Source: Chelativorans xinjiangensis
GTDB taxonomy: Bacteria; Pseudomonadota; Alphaproteobacteria; Rhizobiales; Rhizobiaceae
Assembly (NCBI RefSeq): GCF_009812055.1
Contig: NZ_WQNH01000015.1
Coordinates: forward strand, 22,452 to 86,451
Length of the DNA: 64,000 nt
Direction: 5' to 3'
The notes under the pieces were generated by a model. The model was given only the letters and a program-made list of their open reading frames with translations, was not told the origin of the DNA and made no database searches. This document shows, one piece after another, positions 1 through 7,810 of this stretch (within the stretch, counting starts at the first letter, position 1; each line of letters starts with the position of its first letter). A program made the translations under genes and the position numbers.

Positions 1-1
1 G

Positions 2-427
2 CGGGCGGCACTGGCGGTAAACCTCGACCACCATTTCCTGCTCGCCAGGCTAGCCGCGCCGGCGATGCGTACCAATGGCGGCGGGGCCATCGTCAACATC
101 TCCTCCACGGCCTTCATGAAGCTCGCGCCAAACCTTGCGAGCTACCACGCGGCCAAGGCCGGCATCGTCGGCCTGACGCGAGGGCTTGCACGGGAGCTTG
201 GCCCCGACCTCGTCCGCGTGAACGCGGTGGCGCCGGGCCGAGTGATGACGGAACGCGTGCGCGACAATCTGCTTACGCCGGAGTGGGAGGCCGAGACCAA
301 GGCGCTGCAATGCCTGCCGGTGCTGATCGAGCCGGCGGATATAGCGGCGGCCGTCCTGTGGCTCGCCTCGGACGGCGCGCGAACGGTCACCGGCCAGACC
401 ATCATCGTCGACGGGGGCGTCGTATGA
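2..427 (+). CDS. SDR-family NAD(P)-dependent oxidoreductase (5' end outside window)
   Basis: C-terminal 141 codons of a short-chain dehydrogenase/reductase; the reading frame is open to the left edge, so the Rossmann glycine motif lies outside the window. Visible family marks are the N-L-D-H-H helix, the strand with the catalytic serine (IVNISS), the catalytic YxxxK (SYHAAKAG), the downstream VNAVAPG motif and the terminal GQTIIVDGG. SDR enzymes of this type oxidise or reduce sugar, polyol or keto-acid hydroxyls in the cytoplasm. The stop overlaps the next start by 4 bases (ATGA), so it is co-translated with a GH105-like hydrolase and an enolase-superfamily enzyme, which suggests a sugar-acid substrate. 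The precise substrate cannot be read. Confidence 0.9.
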   Translation, partial: RAALAVNLDHHFLLARLAAPAMRTNGGGAIVNISSTAFMKLAPNLASYHAAKAGIVGLTRGLARELGPDLVRVNAVAPGRVMTERVRDNLLTPEWEAETKALQCLPVLIEPADIAAAVLWLASDGARTVTGQTIIVDGGVV

Positions 428-1410
428 GTGCGCTCCCGGACGCCGTGCGCATCGAGGCAATCGCCCGGCAGACCATGCGCTGGCCGTTCCGCCTGTGGGG
501 TTTCGGCGAGGCGATCGCGCTCGAGGGGCTGCTCGCCGGAGCTGACCTCCTGCGAAGGGAGGACTATCGGCAATATGCCGTGGCCCTATGCCTGGCGACC
601 GTCGCCCGCGGCATCGGCAACGCCGATCACACGGCGCCGGGGCGCGCCTTACTCGCGCTCTACCGGTCGACGGGGGACGCGCGCTTTCTGGAGGCGGCGC
701 GAAGGCTTGTCGCTCTGCATGAATCCTTCCCCCGCAATCCGGAGGGCGCGCTCTTGGTGCGCGCCGACCAGCCCGGCTGGCGGCACCAGATCTGGGTCGA
801 TTCCATGGATCTCATCGGTCCGCTCTTCTCGGAATTCGGCAAGGCGACGGGAGAGGATGCCCGATACGAGCAAGCCGTCGCGCTGACGCTCGCCCATGCA
901 CGCCTCCTGCAGGCGGAGAACGGCCTCTTCTTCCACGGCTACGACACCCATGCCGGCCCGAACGGCCATCTGTGGGCGCGCGGCAACGGCTGGGCCCTGC
1001 TCGGCATGGTTGGGACGCTCTCCGCCGTGCCCGCCGAAACGCCGGGGCGGGGCGAACTACTCGACCGACTGAAGGCGCTCGTCGCCGCACTTCAAGCGGC
1101 GCAAAGGCCGATCGGCCTTTGGACGACGGTGATCGGCCGCGAGGAGACATATGAGGAGACGACGCTTGCCGCCATGGCGGCATACGCCCTGCGCAAGGCC
1201 GCCCTCGCCCGCCTCCTCGACGAGGCCGCGCTCGAGCCGGTCATCGCACGGGCCAAGGCTGGCGTGCGCGCCCATATCGACGGTGAGGGACGGCTCGGCC
1301 GCGTCAGCGAAGCGACCCCGGTCGGCCAGCTTGCGACCTATGCGACGCGGCCCTTCGGCATCTTCCCATGGGGCCAGGGGCCGCTTCTTCTGATGGAGTG
1401 CGAGGAATGA
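424..1410 (+). CDS. Glycoside hydrolase family 88/105-like (unsaturated uronyl hydrolase)
   Basis: 328 aa with (alpha/alpha)6-barrel hydrolase features of the GH88/GH105 group, which release 4,5-unsaturated uronic acids from lyase-generated oligosaccharides by hydration. Seen: WVDSMDL (the Asp matches the catalytic Asp of YteR-like enzymes), GLFFHGYD, and LWARGNGWALLG, the typical substrate-loop motif. There is no signal peptide, so it acts in the cytoplasm. The start at 424 uses the ATGA overlap with the SDR gene; a longer open frame upstream runs through the SDR gene and is rejected. It overlaps the next gene by 4 bases. Role in pectin or other uronate catabolism is inference from family and neighbours. 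Confidence 0.85.
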   Translation: MSALPDAVRIEAIARQTMRWPFRLWGFGEAIALEGLLAGADLLRREDYRQYAVALCLATVARGIGNADHTAPGRALLALYRSTGDARFLEAARRLVALHESFPRNPEGALLVRADQPGWRHQIWVDSMDLIGPLFSEFGKATGEDARYEQAVALTLAHARLLQAENGLFFHGYDTHAGPNGHLWARGNGWALLGMVGTLSAVPAETPGRGELLDRLKALVAALQAAQRPIGLWTTVIGREETYEETTLAAMAAYALRKAALARLLDEAALEPVIARAKAGVRAHIDGEGRLGRVSEATPVGQLATYATRPFGIFPWGQGPLLLMECEE

Positions 1411-2606
1411 GGATCACACGGGTCGAAGCCTTCGCGGTGCGGGCGAAACCGATCGACGAGAAGGTCTATTGGGGTGCGCGGGCCTGGGGTGCCGCCACCG
1501 ACACAACACACATCTCGGCCGAATATCCGCCCAAGCAGCGCCGCACCTTCATCTATTCCGACCGGATCGAGACGGTCATCGTCCGCATCACCACGAACGA
1601 GGGCATCGTCGGCTGGGGCGAGGCGAAGGCGCCTGTGGCCGCGCAGGCGACCAAGGCGATCGTCGACCTGCTGCTCGCACCGCTTCTCGTCGGCACCGAC
1701 CCGCGCGAGACCACGGTGCTGTGGGAGCGGATGTATGCCGGCATGCGCGTGCGCGGGCATCAGGCCGGCTTCTATCTCGAAGCGATCAGCGGCGTCGATA
1801 TCGCGCTGTGGGACATTGTCGGCAAGGCCTCGGACAAGCCGCTGCATCTGGCACTCGGCGGAGCGTTCCGCAACCCGGTCCGGGTCTACGCCTCGGGATT
1901 GCCGGCCCTGCCCGGTGCGGCACCCGACGAAACCTTCGAGGACCTCGCGCGCCAGGGCCTCGAGCTGAAGGCCGCCGGCCATACGGCGATCAAGCTCGCG
2001 CTCGGCCGCGACATACCCGGCGACGTCCGCTCGGCCGAGGTGCTGCGCGAGGCATTGGGACCGGACTTCATCTTCTATGCCGACGCCGCCGGCTCCTATG
2101 ATACCGCGCAGGCGATCCGCCTCGGCCGGGTGCTCGAACGGCTCGACTTCGGCTTCTTCGAGATGCCGATCCCGCCCGAGGACAAGACGGGCTACGCGGA
2201 GATCGCCCGCGCGCTCGACATTCCGCTGGCGCTCGACTCCCTGATGACGCGCCACGAGACGCTCGACTTCCTGCGCCGCGGCGGGCTTCGGCTCGTGCAG
2301 CCGGACGTCTGCCGCGCCGGCGGCATCACCGAGTGCCGGCGCATCGCCGAGCTGGCGGATGCCTTCGGGGTCGCCTTCGCGCCGCATGTCAGCATCGGCT
2401 CGGCGATCTCCTTCGCCGCTTCCGCTCATCTGGGTGCCGCCATGCCCAACACCATGACCTGCGAATACTGGATCGGCCGCAATCCGCTCGGCGATGCCGT
2501 TCTGCGCAGGCCGATGGAGCTTTCCGGCGACCGGCTACGCGCCCCCGACGGCCCCGGGCTCGGGCTCGACATCGATGCCGAGGCGCTGCTGGCCGAGGCG
2601 GAATAG
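1407..2606 (+). CDS. Mandelate racemase/muconate lactonizing enzyme family (enolase superfamily)
   Basis: 399 aa. N-terminal capping domain (about 1-120) followed by the TIM barrel. Visible active-site residues are Lys196 (AIKLALG), metal ligands Asp226 (FYADAAGS), Glu252 (FFEMP) and Asp277 (ALDSLM), and the general base His327 (APHVSIG), the arrangement of the mandelate-racemase/sugar-acid dehydratase subgroup. Such enzymes abstract the proton alpha to a carboxylate, usually dehydrating aldonic or aldaric acids. The start at 1407 overlaps the GH105 stop (ATGA). It is the last gene of the left-edge operon, followed by a hairpin terminator. Substrate unknown; a sugar acid derived from unsaturated uronate is plausible. 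Confidence 0.9.
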   Translation: MRITRVEAFAVRAKPIDEKVYWGARAWGAATDTTHISAEYPPKQRRTFIYSDRIETVIVRITTNEGIVGWGEAKAPVAAQATKAIVDLLLAPLLVGTDPRETTVLWERMYAGMRVRGHQAGFYLEAISGVDIALWDIVGKASDKPLHLALGGAFRNPVRVYASGLPALPGAAPDETFEDLARQGLELKAAGHTAIKLALGRDIPGDVRSAEVLREALGPDFIFYADAAGSYDTAQAIRLGRVLERLDFGFFEMPIPPEDKTGYAEIARALDIPLALDSLMTRHETLDFLRRGGLRLVQPDVCRAGGITECRRIAELADAFGVAFAPHVSIGSAISFAASAHLGAAMPNTMTCEYWIGRNPLGDAVLRRPMELSGDRLRAPDGPGLGLDIDAEALLAEAE

Positions 2607-2612
2607 CGTCTT

Positions 2613-2639
2613 CAGCCCCGGCAGTGCGGGGCTGCTTTT
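2613..2639 (+). terminator. Rho-independent terminator of the sugar-acid operon
   Basis: An 8-bp perfect GC stem (CAGCCCCG at 2613-2620 pairing with CGGGGCTG at 2627-2634), 6-nt loop, followed by CTTTTC, 7 bases after the stop of the enolase-superfamily gene. Confidence 0.8.
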
Positions 2640-2681
2640 CATTTCGGGGCCCGGATACCGGCCGGACGGGAGTGCCTCCCT

Positions 2682-2720
2682 GGACCAGTTCATCGTTTCA
2701 TGGAATTGATGAACTGGTCC
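2682..2720. repeat. Perfect 13-bp inverted repeat
   Basis: GGACCAGTTCATC at 2682-2694 is repeated in reverse complement as GATGAACTGGTCC at 2708-2720, with a 13-nt spacer. It lies between the operon terminator and the rhizobial-type palindrome, in the 3' region of the small minus-strand gene. It may be a second terminator for that gene, a protein-binding palindrome or part of a mosaic repeat. No T-run follows on the minus strand. Confidence 0.7.
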
Positions 2721-2738
2721 AACTCGTTGTTTTGTTGC

Positions 2739-2784
2739 AATTCCGGACGGAAAACCGGTTTCCACTTTTCCTGGAATTACTCTA
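2739..2784. repeat. Rhizobial-type intergenic palindromic element
   Basis: AATTCCGGACGGAAAA at 2739-2754 pairs with TTTTCCTGGAATT at 2766-2778, and the element ends in a CTCTA tail. From memory this resembles the short palindromic repeats (RIME/RPE type) scattered in Rhizobium, Sinorhizobium and relatives; only one copy is visible here. Its tail coincides with the stop codon (TAG, read on the minus strand) of the small secreted-peptide gene. Confidence 0.6.
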
Positions 2785-2919
2785 GCGGGCGATCTGAAAT
2801 CGCGGGACAGGCTGATCGTTCGCGTCGCTTGGGCCGAAGCCTTGCGCGGCATCAAAGGCAGCTGCATTGCCGGCACCGAGCATGGCTAGAATGGAAGTGA
2901 GGACAGCAACATTACGCAT
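2782..2919 (-). CDS. Small secreted peptide, one-repeat form (unknown family)
   Basis: 45 aa. Residues 1-21 are a clear Sec signal peptide (hydrophobic VAVLTSILAMLGAG, then an Ala-rich cleavage site), leaving a mature peptide of about 24 residues with the core GFGPSDANDQPVPRFQIAR. The same signal, core and C-terminus occur in the 98-aa protein at 50263-50559, which carries the core twice, so this is a paralogous family in one genome. The start at 2919 has a strong GGAGG site 7 nt upstream inside a leader also shared by the paralogue. I do not recognise the family and assign no function. The TAG stop falls on the tail of a palindromic repeat. Confidence 0.8.
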   Translation of the reverse strand: MRNVAVLTSILAMLGAGNAAAFDAAQGFGPSDANDQPVPRFQIAR

Positions 2920-2943
2920 AATAACCTCCAAGCCTTTGTTCTG
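2920..2943 (-). promoter_or_regulatory. mRNA leader/RBS conserved with the paralogue at 50239-50262
   Basis: Read on the minus strand, the 27 bases up to and including the ATG match the leader at 50239-50265 at 22 positions, with TGGAGGTTATTATG identical. The match includes the Shine-Dalgarno GGAGG and a common CAGAAC upstream. Confidence 0.75.
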
Positions 2944-3237
2944 ACGGGAAGATGAACTCCTCGCCACCAGCCGGGCGCAACCATGCGATTGTCCGGCTGA
3001 ACGGCAATCGTCGAAGAGCAGCGCTACGAGATGATTTCAGTGAGCCGAAACCCGGTTACAGATGAAATTGGACGTCGAGCCGCGGCAGGATAGCAAGTGT
3101 CCGGGCAGCGGCCGCGATTCGCGAGCCCATCGAAATCCCGCCACACTTGTCACTCTCACCCGGCTTCCGCCCCGCCTTATATTCCGGCTCGATCCTGCAA
3201 CGGCAGGCAATAGCGACAATCGAGCGGGAGCCGAAGA
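2944..3237. other. Intergenic region, presumed divergent promoters
   Basis: About 290 bases between the minus-strand peptide gene and the plus-strand 81-aa gene. No credible gene, RNA or strong repeat was seen; promoters for both flanking genes should lie here. Confidence 0.5.
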
Positions 3238-3483
3238 ATGGCAACGTCAGCAGCGAACAACGGAAGCGCAACGGCCGGCTGGCTCGCCTACGCCGCCTCG
3301 CCGACCTTCGCGCTCATGGGCCTGATCGCGGCGAACGATGCGGCCCGGATCGCGCTCTGCTCCGCAGGTTCGAGCATCCTGCCGATCGATAGCATGACCG
3401 CGATGTACCTGCTGATGAGCCTCTTCCACCTGCCGCCCTGGCTGAGGCTTGCTTCCACCGCTGGGCGCGCATCGAACCGATAA
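3238..3483 (+). CDS. Small membrane protein, function unknown
   Basis: 81 aa beginning MATSAANNGS, with a hydrophobic stretch at about 14-34 (WLAYAASPTFALMGLIAA) and a second at about 50-65 (DSMTAMYLLMSLFHLPPWL), suggesting one or two membrane segments with a basic C-terminus. A GGGAG site lies 8 nt before the ATG. It ends 16 nt before the DUF899 gene and is probably cotranscribed with it. No family is recognised. Confidence 0.65.
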   Translation: MATSAANNGSATAGWLAYAASPTFALMGLIAANDAARIALCSAGSSILPIDSMTAMYLLMSLFHLPPWLRLASTAGRASNR

Positions 3484-3499
3484 CCAAAGGAGACCGACC

Positions 3500-4195
3500 A
3501 TGAACCATCCGATCGTTTCGCGCGAAGAGTGGCTGACCGCCCGCAAGGCGCTTTTCGCCAAGGAGCGCGCCATGACCCACGAGCTCGACGCGCTCCGCGC
3601 CGAGCGCCGGCAACTGCCCTGGGTCAGGATCGAGAAGCCCTACGTCTTCGAAGGGCCCGACGGCGAGTGCACGCTGGGCGACCTGTTCGGCGGCCGCAGT
3701 CAGCTCGCCATCTATCACTTCATGCTGACGCCGGGCTCAGACCATATCTGCCCCGGCTGTTCGTACACCGTCGACCATGTCGACGCGGCACGGCAGCATT
3801 TCGAGCATGCCGACCTGGCCTTTGCCGCGGTATCGCGCGCGCCGATCCAGCGGATTAAGGAGGTCAAGAAACGGATGGCCTGGACCTTCCCCTGGGTTTC
3901 CTCGAAGGACAGCGACTTCAACTACGATTTCGGCGTGTCGTTCACGGAAGAGGATCGCGCCGCCGGCCGTGCGACCTACAATTTCGGTCTCATGCCCATC
4001 CGCAACAGCCCGGACATGTTCGGCGTCAGCATCTTCGTGAAGGACGAGAATGGTGACGTCTTCCACAGCTATTCGACTTATGGCCGCGGCACGGAGCTGC
4101 TGATGGGCGCGTTCAGCTGGCTCGACCTTACCCCCAAGGGCCGCAACGAAACCGGCGGCACCATGAGCTGGGTCCGGCTGCACGATGAATATTGA
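3500..4195 (+). CDS. DUF899 family thioredoxin-like protein
   Basis: 231 aa matching the DUF899 family (thioredoxin-fold, AhpC/TSA-like proteins common in actinobacteria and alphaproteobacteria). Diagnostic features are VSREEWLTARKALFAKE at the N-terminus, the LPWVRIEK.YVFEG segment, the redox-like Cys84-Pro-Gly-Cys87 (DHICPGCSY), and the conserved C-terminal YSTYGRG and LTPKGR. The start at 3500 has AAAGGAGA upstream. A CxxC in a thioredoxin fold suggests a thiol-redox role, but no activity is established that I know of. Confidence 0.9.
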   Translation: MNHPIVSREEWLTARKALFAKERAMTHELDALRAERRQLPWVRIEKPYVFEGPDGECTLGDLFGGRSQLAIYHFMLTPGSDHICPGCSYTVDHVDAARQHFEHADLAFAAVSRAPIQRIKEVKKRMAWTFPWVSSKDSDFNYDFGVSFTEEDRAAGRATYNFGLMPIRNSPDMFGVSIFVKDENGDVFHSYSTYGRGTELLMGAFSWLDLTPKGRNETGGTMSWVRLHDEY

Positions 4196-4403
4196 ATCGG
4201 GCGATGCCTGGCTGTGACAAATGACTGAAAGTCTGCCCGCAGGGCTCTCAATTCAAGTTCAATGACAACCGACCGAATAGGAGACGAACGGTGGCTTTCG
4301 AATTTTCATTTCTCGGAAGCCGCCGTTCCGCTCTCGGCTGAAATGAGAGCGCGACGGGATTTATCCGCGCCAGCTTCCAGCGCCGCTCTACTGCACAAGG
4401 CAG

Positions 4404-5339
4404 CTAGGTCCTGGCCGTTCGCCGCAATGCCTGCGGTGGTAGGCCGAAGGCTCGCACGAAGGCTCGGCGCATACGTCCCGGGTCGCCGAAACCACTGGCT
4501 TCGGCAATGTGCTCCAACGGGGCGTGGCCCGTCTCTATCGCCATGCGCGCGAATTCAAGACGCATGCGTTCCACTGCCTTCGCGGGCGTTGTTCCCATTT
4601 CCGCAACGAAAGCTCGGGCGAAGTGGCGCGGGCTCATGGCCGCGCGATCGGCAAGCTGTTCGACGGTGAGCGGTTCGGCCAGATGCTCGCCCATCCACGC
4701 GATCAGTTTTGAGAACCGGCCGGTCCGTCCACCGAGCTCCACGAGGCCGGAGAACTGTGATTGGCCGCCGGGGCGCCTGCGATGGACAACAAGTTGCTGC
4801 GCCGTGCGACGAGCCACTTCCGGTCCGAGGTCGTCTTCGATGAGGGCAAGCGCCAGATCAATGCCGGCCGAAATGCCTGCGGAAGTCCAGACATTGCCGT
4901 CCCGGATGAAGATCCGGTCCGCATCCAACGTGACATTCGGATAGCGGCGCCTGAAATGATCGGTGCTTTCCCAATGTGTCGTGGCACGACGGCCTTCCAG
5001 CAGACCGGCCTCCGCCAATATGAATGCGCCCGAGCAAACGCTGGCAACGCGTCGCGGCTTGGCACGTTTGAGCCAAGCCAAAATATCCTGCAGGGCCGGC
5101 ATCGAGCGGACGATTTCGCCGCCCGAAACGATGATCGTGTCAAAGGGGCCGTGCTTCAGCGGCTTTGAGGCGAGCTTCACCCCGGACGAGCTTTCCACCT
5201 CTCCACCGCCTGGTGCGAGCAAAGTGAGATCATAGCTTCCCGGACGAAACCGCTCGGCAATCTCGAAGGCTGTGGTGGGCCCGGCAGCATCCAAAAGCTG
5301 GAAACCGGGATGTATCACGACCGCAATGGATCGACGCAT
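4404..5339 (-). CDS. GlxA-family transcriptional regulator (DJ-1/PfpI plus AraC HTH)
   Basis: 311 aa in two parts. Residues about 5-180 are a DJ-1/PfpI-like class I glutamine-amidotransferase fold with the nucleophile-elbow Cys102 (ASVCSGAF) and GRRATTHW. Residues about 215-308 are the AraC double helix-turn-helix (EQLADRAAMSPRHFARAF, then HIAEASGFGDPGRMRRAF). GlxA-type regulators sense small metabolites and activate or repress a neighbouring gene. It is transcribed divergently from 5435-6586, whose product carries a related DJ-1 domain, so that gene is the likely target. The ATG at 5339 is chosen as the first Met of the domain. Confidence 0.93.
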   Translation of the reverse strand: MRRSIAVVIHPGFQLLDAAGPTTAFEIAERFRPGSYDLTLLAPGGGEVESSSGVKLASKPLKHGPFDTIIVSGGEIVRSMPALQDILAWLKRAKPRRVASVCSGAFILAEAGLLEGRRATTHWESTDHFRRRYPNVTLDADRIFIRDGNVWTSAGISAGIDLALALIEDDLGPEVARRTAQQLVVHRRRPGGQSQFSGLVELGGRTGRFSKLIAWMGEHLAEPLTVEQLADRAAMSPRHFARAFVAEMGTTPAKAVERMRLEFARMAIETGHAPLEHIAEASGFGDPGRMRRAFVRAFGLPPQALRRTART

Positions 5340-5434
5340 GGCAGTTTTTGCCTGATTAATGTCATTTCAGACAACACTGTGTGCCGTTAGATTGGGAGCG
5401 TCAAGACATGCATCGGTCAAGGTGGGAACGGGCC

Positions 5435-6586
5435 ATGAACCTGAAGCTGGTGTTGTGGGGTGGTATTGGCGTCCTGCTACTTGCCGTTGCGGTGTTCGCC
5501 ACCTGGGTGTTCTCACTCCCGCCTGCGAGGGCTGCCGCCGCGCAGCCGCCCATTTCCGCAGAAGAAGCGGTCGCCACCCTATCGGCCTTAAGACCGCCGA
5601 GGCGCGAGCGCCCGCTGATCGCGGTCATAGGCATCAACGATGCCACGGAGACCACCGACTATCTGATGCCATACGGGATCCTGCGGCGCGCCGACGTTGC
5701 GGACGTGGTGATGCTTGCGACGGGACCGGGACCGGTGAAGCTTTTTCCGGCACTGACGGTGGAGCCGGATGCAACAGTCGCGGAGTTCGAGGCGCGGCAT
5801 CCGGAAGGCGCTGACTATGTCATCGTCCCCGCCATGAGTCGCGACGATGACCCGACGGCGCTCAATTGGCTAAAGAGCCAAGCAGCCAAGGGTGCGGTCG
5901 TCATAGGAGTGTGCTATGGAGCCCGGGTTGTCGGTGCTGCCGGGTTGCTCGACGGCAAGCGGGCGACGACCCACTGGTACTTCCTCAAGAAATTGCGCAA
6001 CGACAATCCCACGATGCAATATGTTGCGGACCGGCGGCTCGTGGTCGACCGAGGCGTCGCGACGACTACGGGCATCACCGCGTCAATACCGATGATGCTG
6101 ACCCTGATCGAGGCCATTGCCGGTCGCGACAAGGCGGAGACGGTCGCCCGCGACCTCGGCTTGAATGAGTGGGACGCGAGACACGACAGCGGTGCGTTCA
6201 AGTTGACGCGCCCCTTCGCCTTGACGGTAATGGGCAATATTCTCGCCTTCTGGAACCGGGAGCAACTGGGCATCGAACTGACACCCGGAATGGACGAGGT
6301 GTCGCTCGCGCTCGTTGCCGACGCCTGGTCGCGCACGTATCTGTCGCGCGCCGTCGCCTTCGCCGGCTCGGCAGACACGGTCGAGACCCGCAACGGCATC
6401 AGCATCATCCCCGATCAGGTCGCCACGGACTGGCCAGCGGAGGAGCTCGTTCCCGCGTTCGCGGATCGCAAGCCGGGGGAAGCGTTGGACCAGGCGCTTC
6501 TTGCAATCGGGGCCCGCTATGGAGATCGCACAGCCGACGTCGTCGCCACCCAGCTTGAATATCCAGGGCGGCAGACAGGGCGATGA
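5435..6586 (+). CDS. Membrane-anchored DJ-1/PfpI family protein
   Basis: 383 aa from the Met at 5435; an in-frame ATG at 5408 would add 9 residues. Residues 3-27 form one transmembrane segment or uncleaved signal (LKLVLWGGIGVLLLAVAVFATWVF), so the rest probably lies in the periplasm. Residues about 60-260 are a DJ-1/PfpI domain with Cys160 in GVCYGARVVG and the KRATTHW motif shared with the divergent regulator. The C-terminal 120 residues form a second, unassigned domain. It may be an enzyme (cyclohexyl-isocyanide-hydratase-like) or a sensor; function unknown. AAGGTGGG lies upstream of the chosen start. Confidence 0.8.
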   Translation: MNLKLVLWGGIGVLLLAVAVFATWVFSLPPARAAAAQPPISAEEAVATLSALRPPRRERPLIAVIGINDATETTDYLMPYGILRRADVADVVMLATGPGPVKLFPALTVEPDATVAEFEARHPEGADYVIVPAMSRDDDPTALNWLKSQAAKGAVVIGVCYGARVVGAAGLLDGKRATTHWYFLKKLRNDNPTMQYVADRRLVVDRGVATTTGITASIPMMLTLIEAIAGRDKAETVARDLGLNEWDARHDSGAFKLTRPFALTVMGNILAFWNREQLGIELTPGMDEVSLALVADAWSRTYLSRAVAFAGSADTVETRNGISIIPDQVATDWPAEELVPAFADRKPGEALDQALLAIGARYGDRTADVVATQLEYPGRQTGR

Positions 6587-6899
6587 AGATATCGGCCAAC
6601 CTCAACGCACGGAGCCTCGCCGGACACTGCCGGGGAGGTCATTCCTCACCAGTTTGAGCCAGATTAACCCATTAGCATAGGATGCCAATCGGGGCTGCCA
6701 CTGGTTGGGAGGCCTAACCATTCTTGCTGACCTCTGCCATCCTGGTGCTTTGCTCCGGTCAAGGCCCTATAGTTTTGTCGAATGTGCCGCGCCACGACCA
6801 AAGAGATAGTGTGTCAGCACGGCGCCGGAGCGCGGATGAAGCGGCTCCAGCGGAGGCCCGTTCTCGATGAGTGCCCGCGCCGAACATGGAGACACCGAC
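6587..6899. other. Intergenic region without an evident gene
   Basis: About 310 bases between the DJ-1 protein and the peroxidase-related gene. No convincing ORF, hairpin terminator or repeat was seen; it presumably holds the promoter of the 6900 gene. Confidence 0.5.
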
Positions 6900-7490
6900 A
6901 TGACCAAAGCCGAACCCAAGGTAAGCCGCTTCCCCGTGCCGGAAATCGCAGACATGCCCGAAGACATCCGTGAGCGTATCCTCGCCGTGCAAGAAAAGTC
7001 CGGCTTTATTCCCAATGTCTTCCTCGTGCTCGCCCACCGGCCCGAGGAATTCCGTGCGTTCTTCGCCTATCACGACGCGCTGATGGACAAGCCCGGCAAC
7101 CTGACCAAAGCCGAGCGCGAGATGATCGTGGTCGCCACCTCAAACCTGAACCAGTGCCAGTACTGTGTGATCGCACACGGGGCGATCCTCCGCATCCGGG
7201 CCAAGGACCCGTTGATCGCCGACCAGGTTGCGGTGAACTACCGGAAGGCGGACATCACCGACCGGCAGAAGGCGATGCTCGACTACGCGGTAAAGGTCTC
7301 GCGGGCGGCCTACGCGGTCGGCGAGGACGATCTGGAGGTGCTCAAATCGCACGGCTTCACCGAGGAGGACGCGTGGGACATTGCCGCCATTTCGGCCTTC
7401 TTCGCCTTGTCGAACCGGCTAGCGAACGTCACCGACATGCGGCCCAACGAGGAGTTCTACACGCTCGGGCGGGCCCTGCCATCGCGCTGA
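6900..7490 (+). CDS. Peroxidase-related (AhpD/carboxymuconolactone-decarboxylase-like) enzyme
   Basis: 196 aa. The AhpD-type redox signature is complete: an acidic residue in the preceding helix, then NQCQYCVIAHG giving Cys86, Cys89 and His93. Members reduce hydroperoxides using the CxxC pair, usually as oligomers in the cytoplasm. The N-terminal SRFPVPEIADMPEDIRERI and the C-terminal NVTDMRPNEEFYTLGR are typical of the uncharacterised peroxidase-related subfamily. The ATG at 6900 has GGAG at the right spacing; an upstream in-frame ATG at 6867 is less well placed. Apparently monocistronic. Confidence 0.9.
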   Translation: MTKAEPKVSRFPVPEIADMPEDIRERILAVQEKSGFIPNVFLVLAHRPEEFRAFFAYHDALMDKPGNLTKAEREMIVVATSNLNQCQYCVIAHGAILRIRAKDPLIADQVAVNYRKADITDRQKAMLDYAVKVSRAAYAVGEDDLEVLKSHGFTEEDAWDIAAISAFFALSNRLANVTDMRPNEEFYTLGRALPSR

Positions 7491-7810
7491 CGCGCGCCCT
7501 CCTGCACGCCTGCGACGAGATGTTCCGAAGTGTGGTGATGGACAATCTCACGCTCATCATGTGCTTCTGCAAAGAGCGTGGCCTGGACCATCGAACGCGG
7601 AGGGGTGACGGCGGTATGGCCGGTTCGAATAAAGCAGGAGGCGTATCGCCTACACGGCTTTGCAGAGGCCGAATCCACAGAGACTTTCCGCGCTCATTTC
7701 GGCGGGGTAAGGTCCGAAGAAGGATGGAGGAAGCGGGAGAGCTAGGGGGCGCTTGGCTTCGGACGAATGAAAAGAAGCGCATTTGGCGTGGCAACGGAGC
7801 AAGTGGAATC
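7491..7810. other. Intergenic region without an evident gene
   Basis: 320 bases between the AhpD-like gene and the small secreted protein gene. Open frames run through on both strands but show no recognisable protein or ribosome site. No repeat or RNA was recognised. Confidence 0.4.

Noticed and set aside
4262..4669. Plus-strand 135-codon open frame after the DUF899 gene
   Set aside because: Most of it is antisense to the conserved HTH end of the GlxA regulator, with composition typical of a shadow frame and no RBS.
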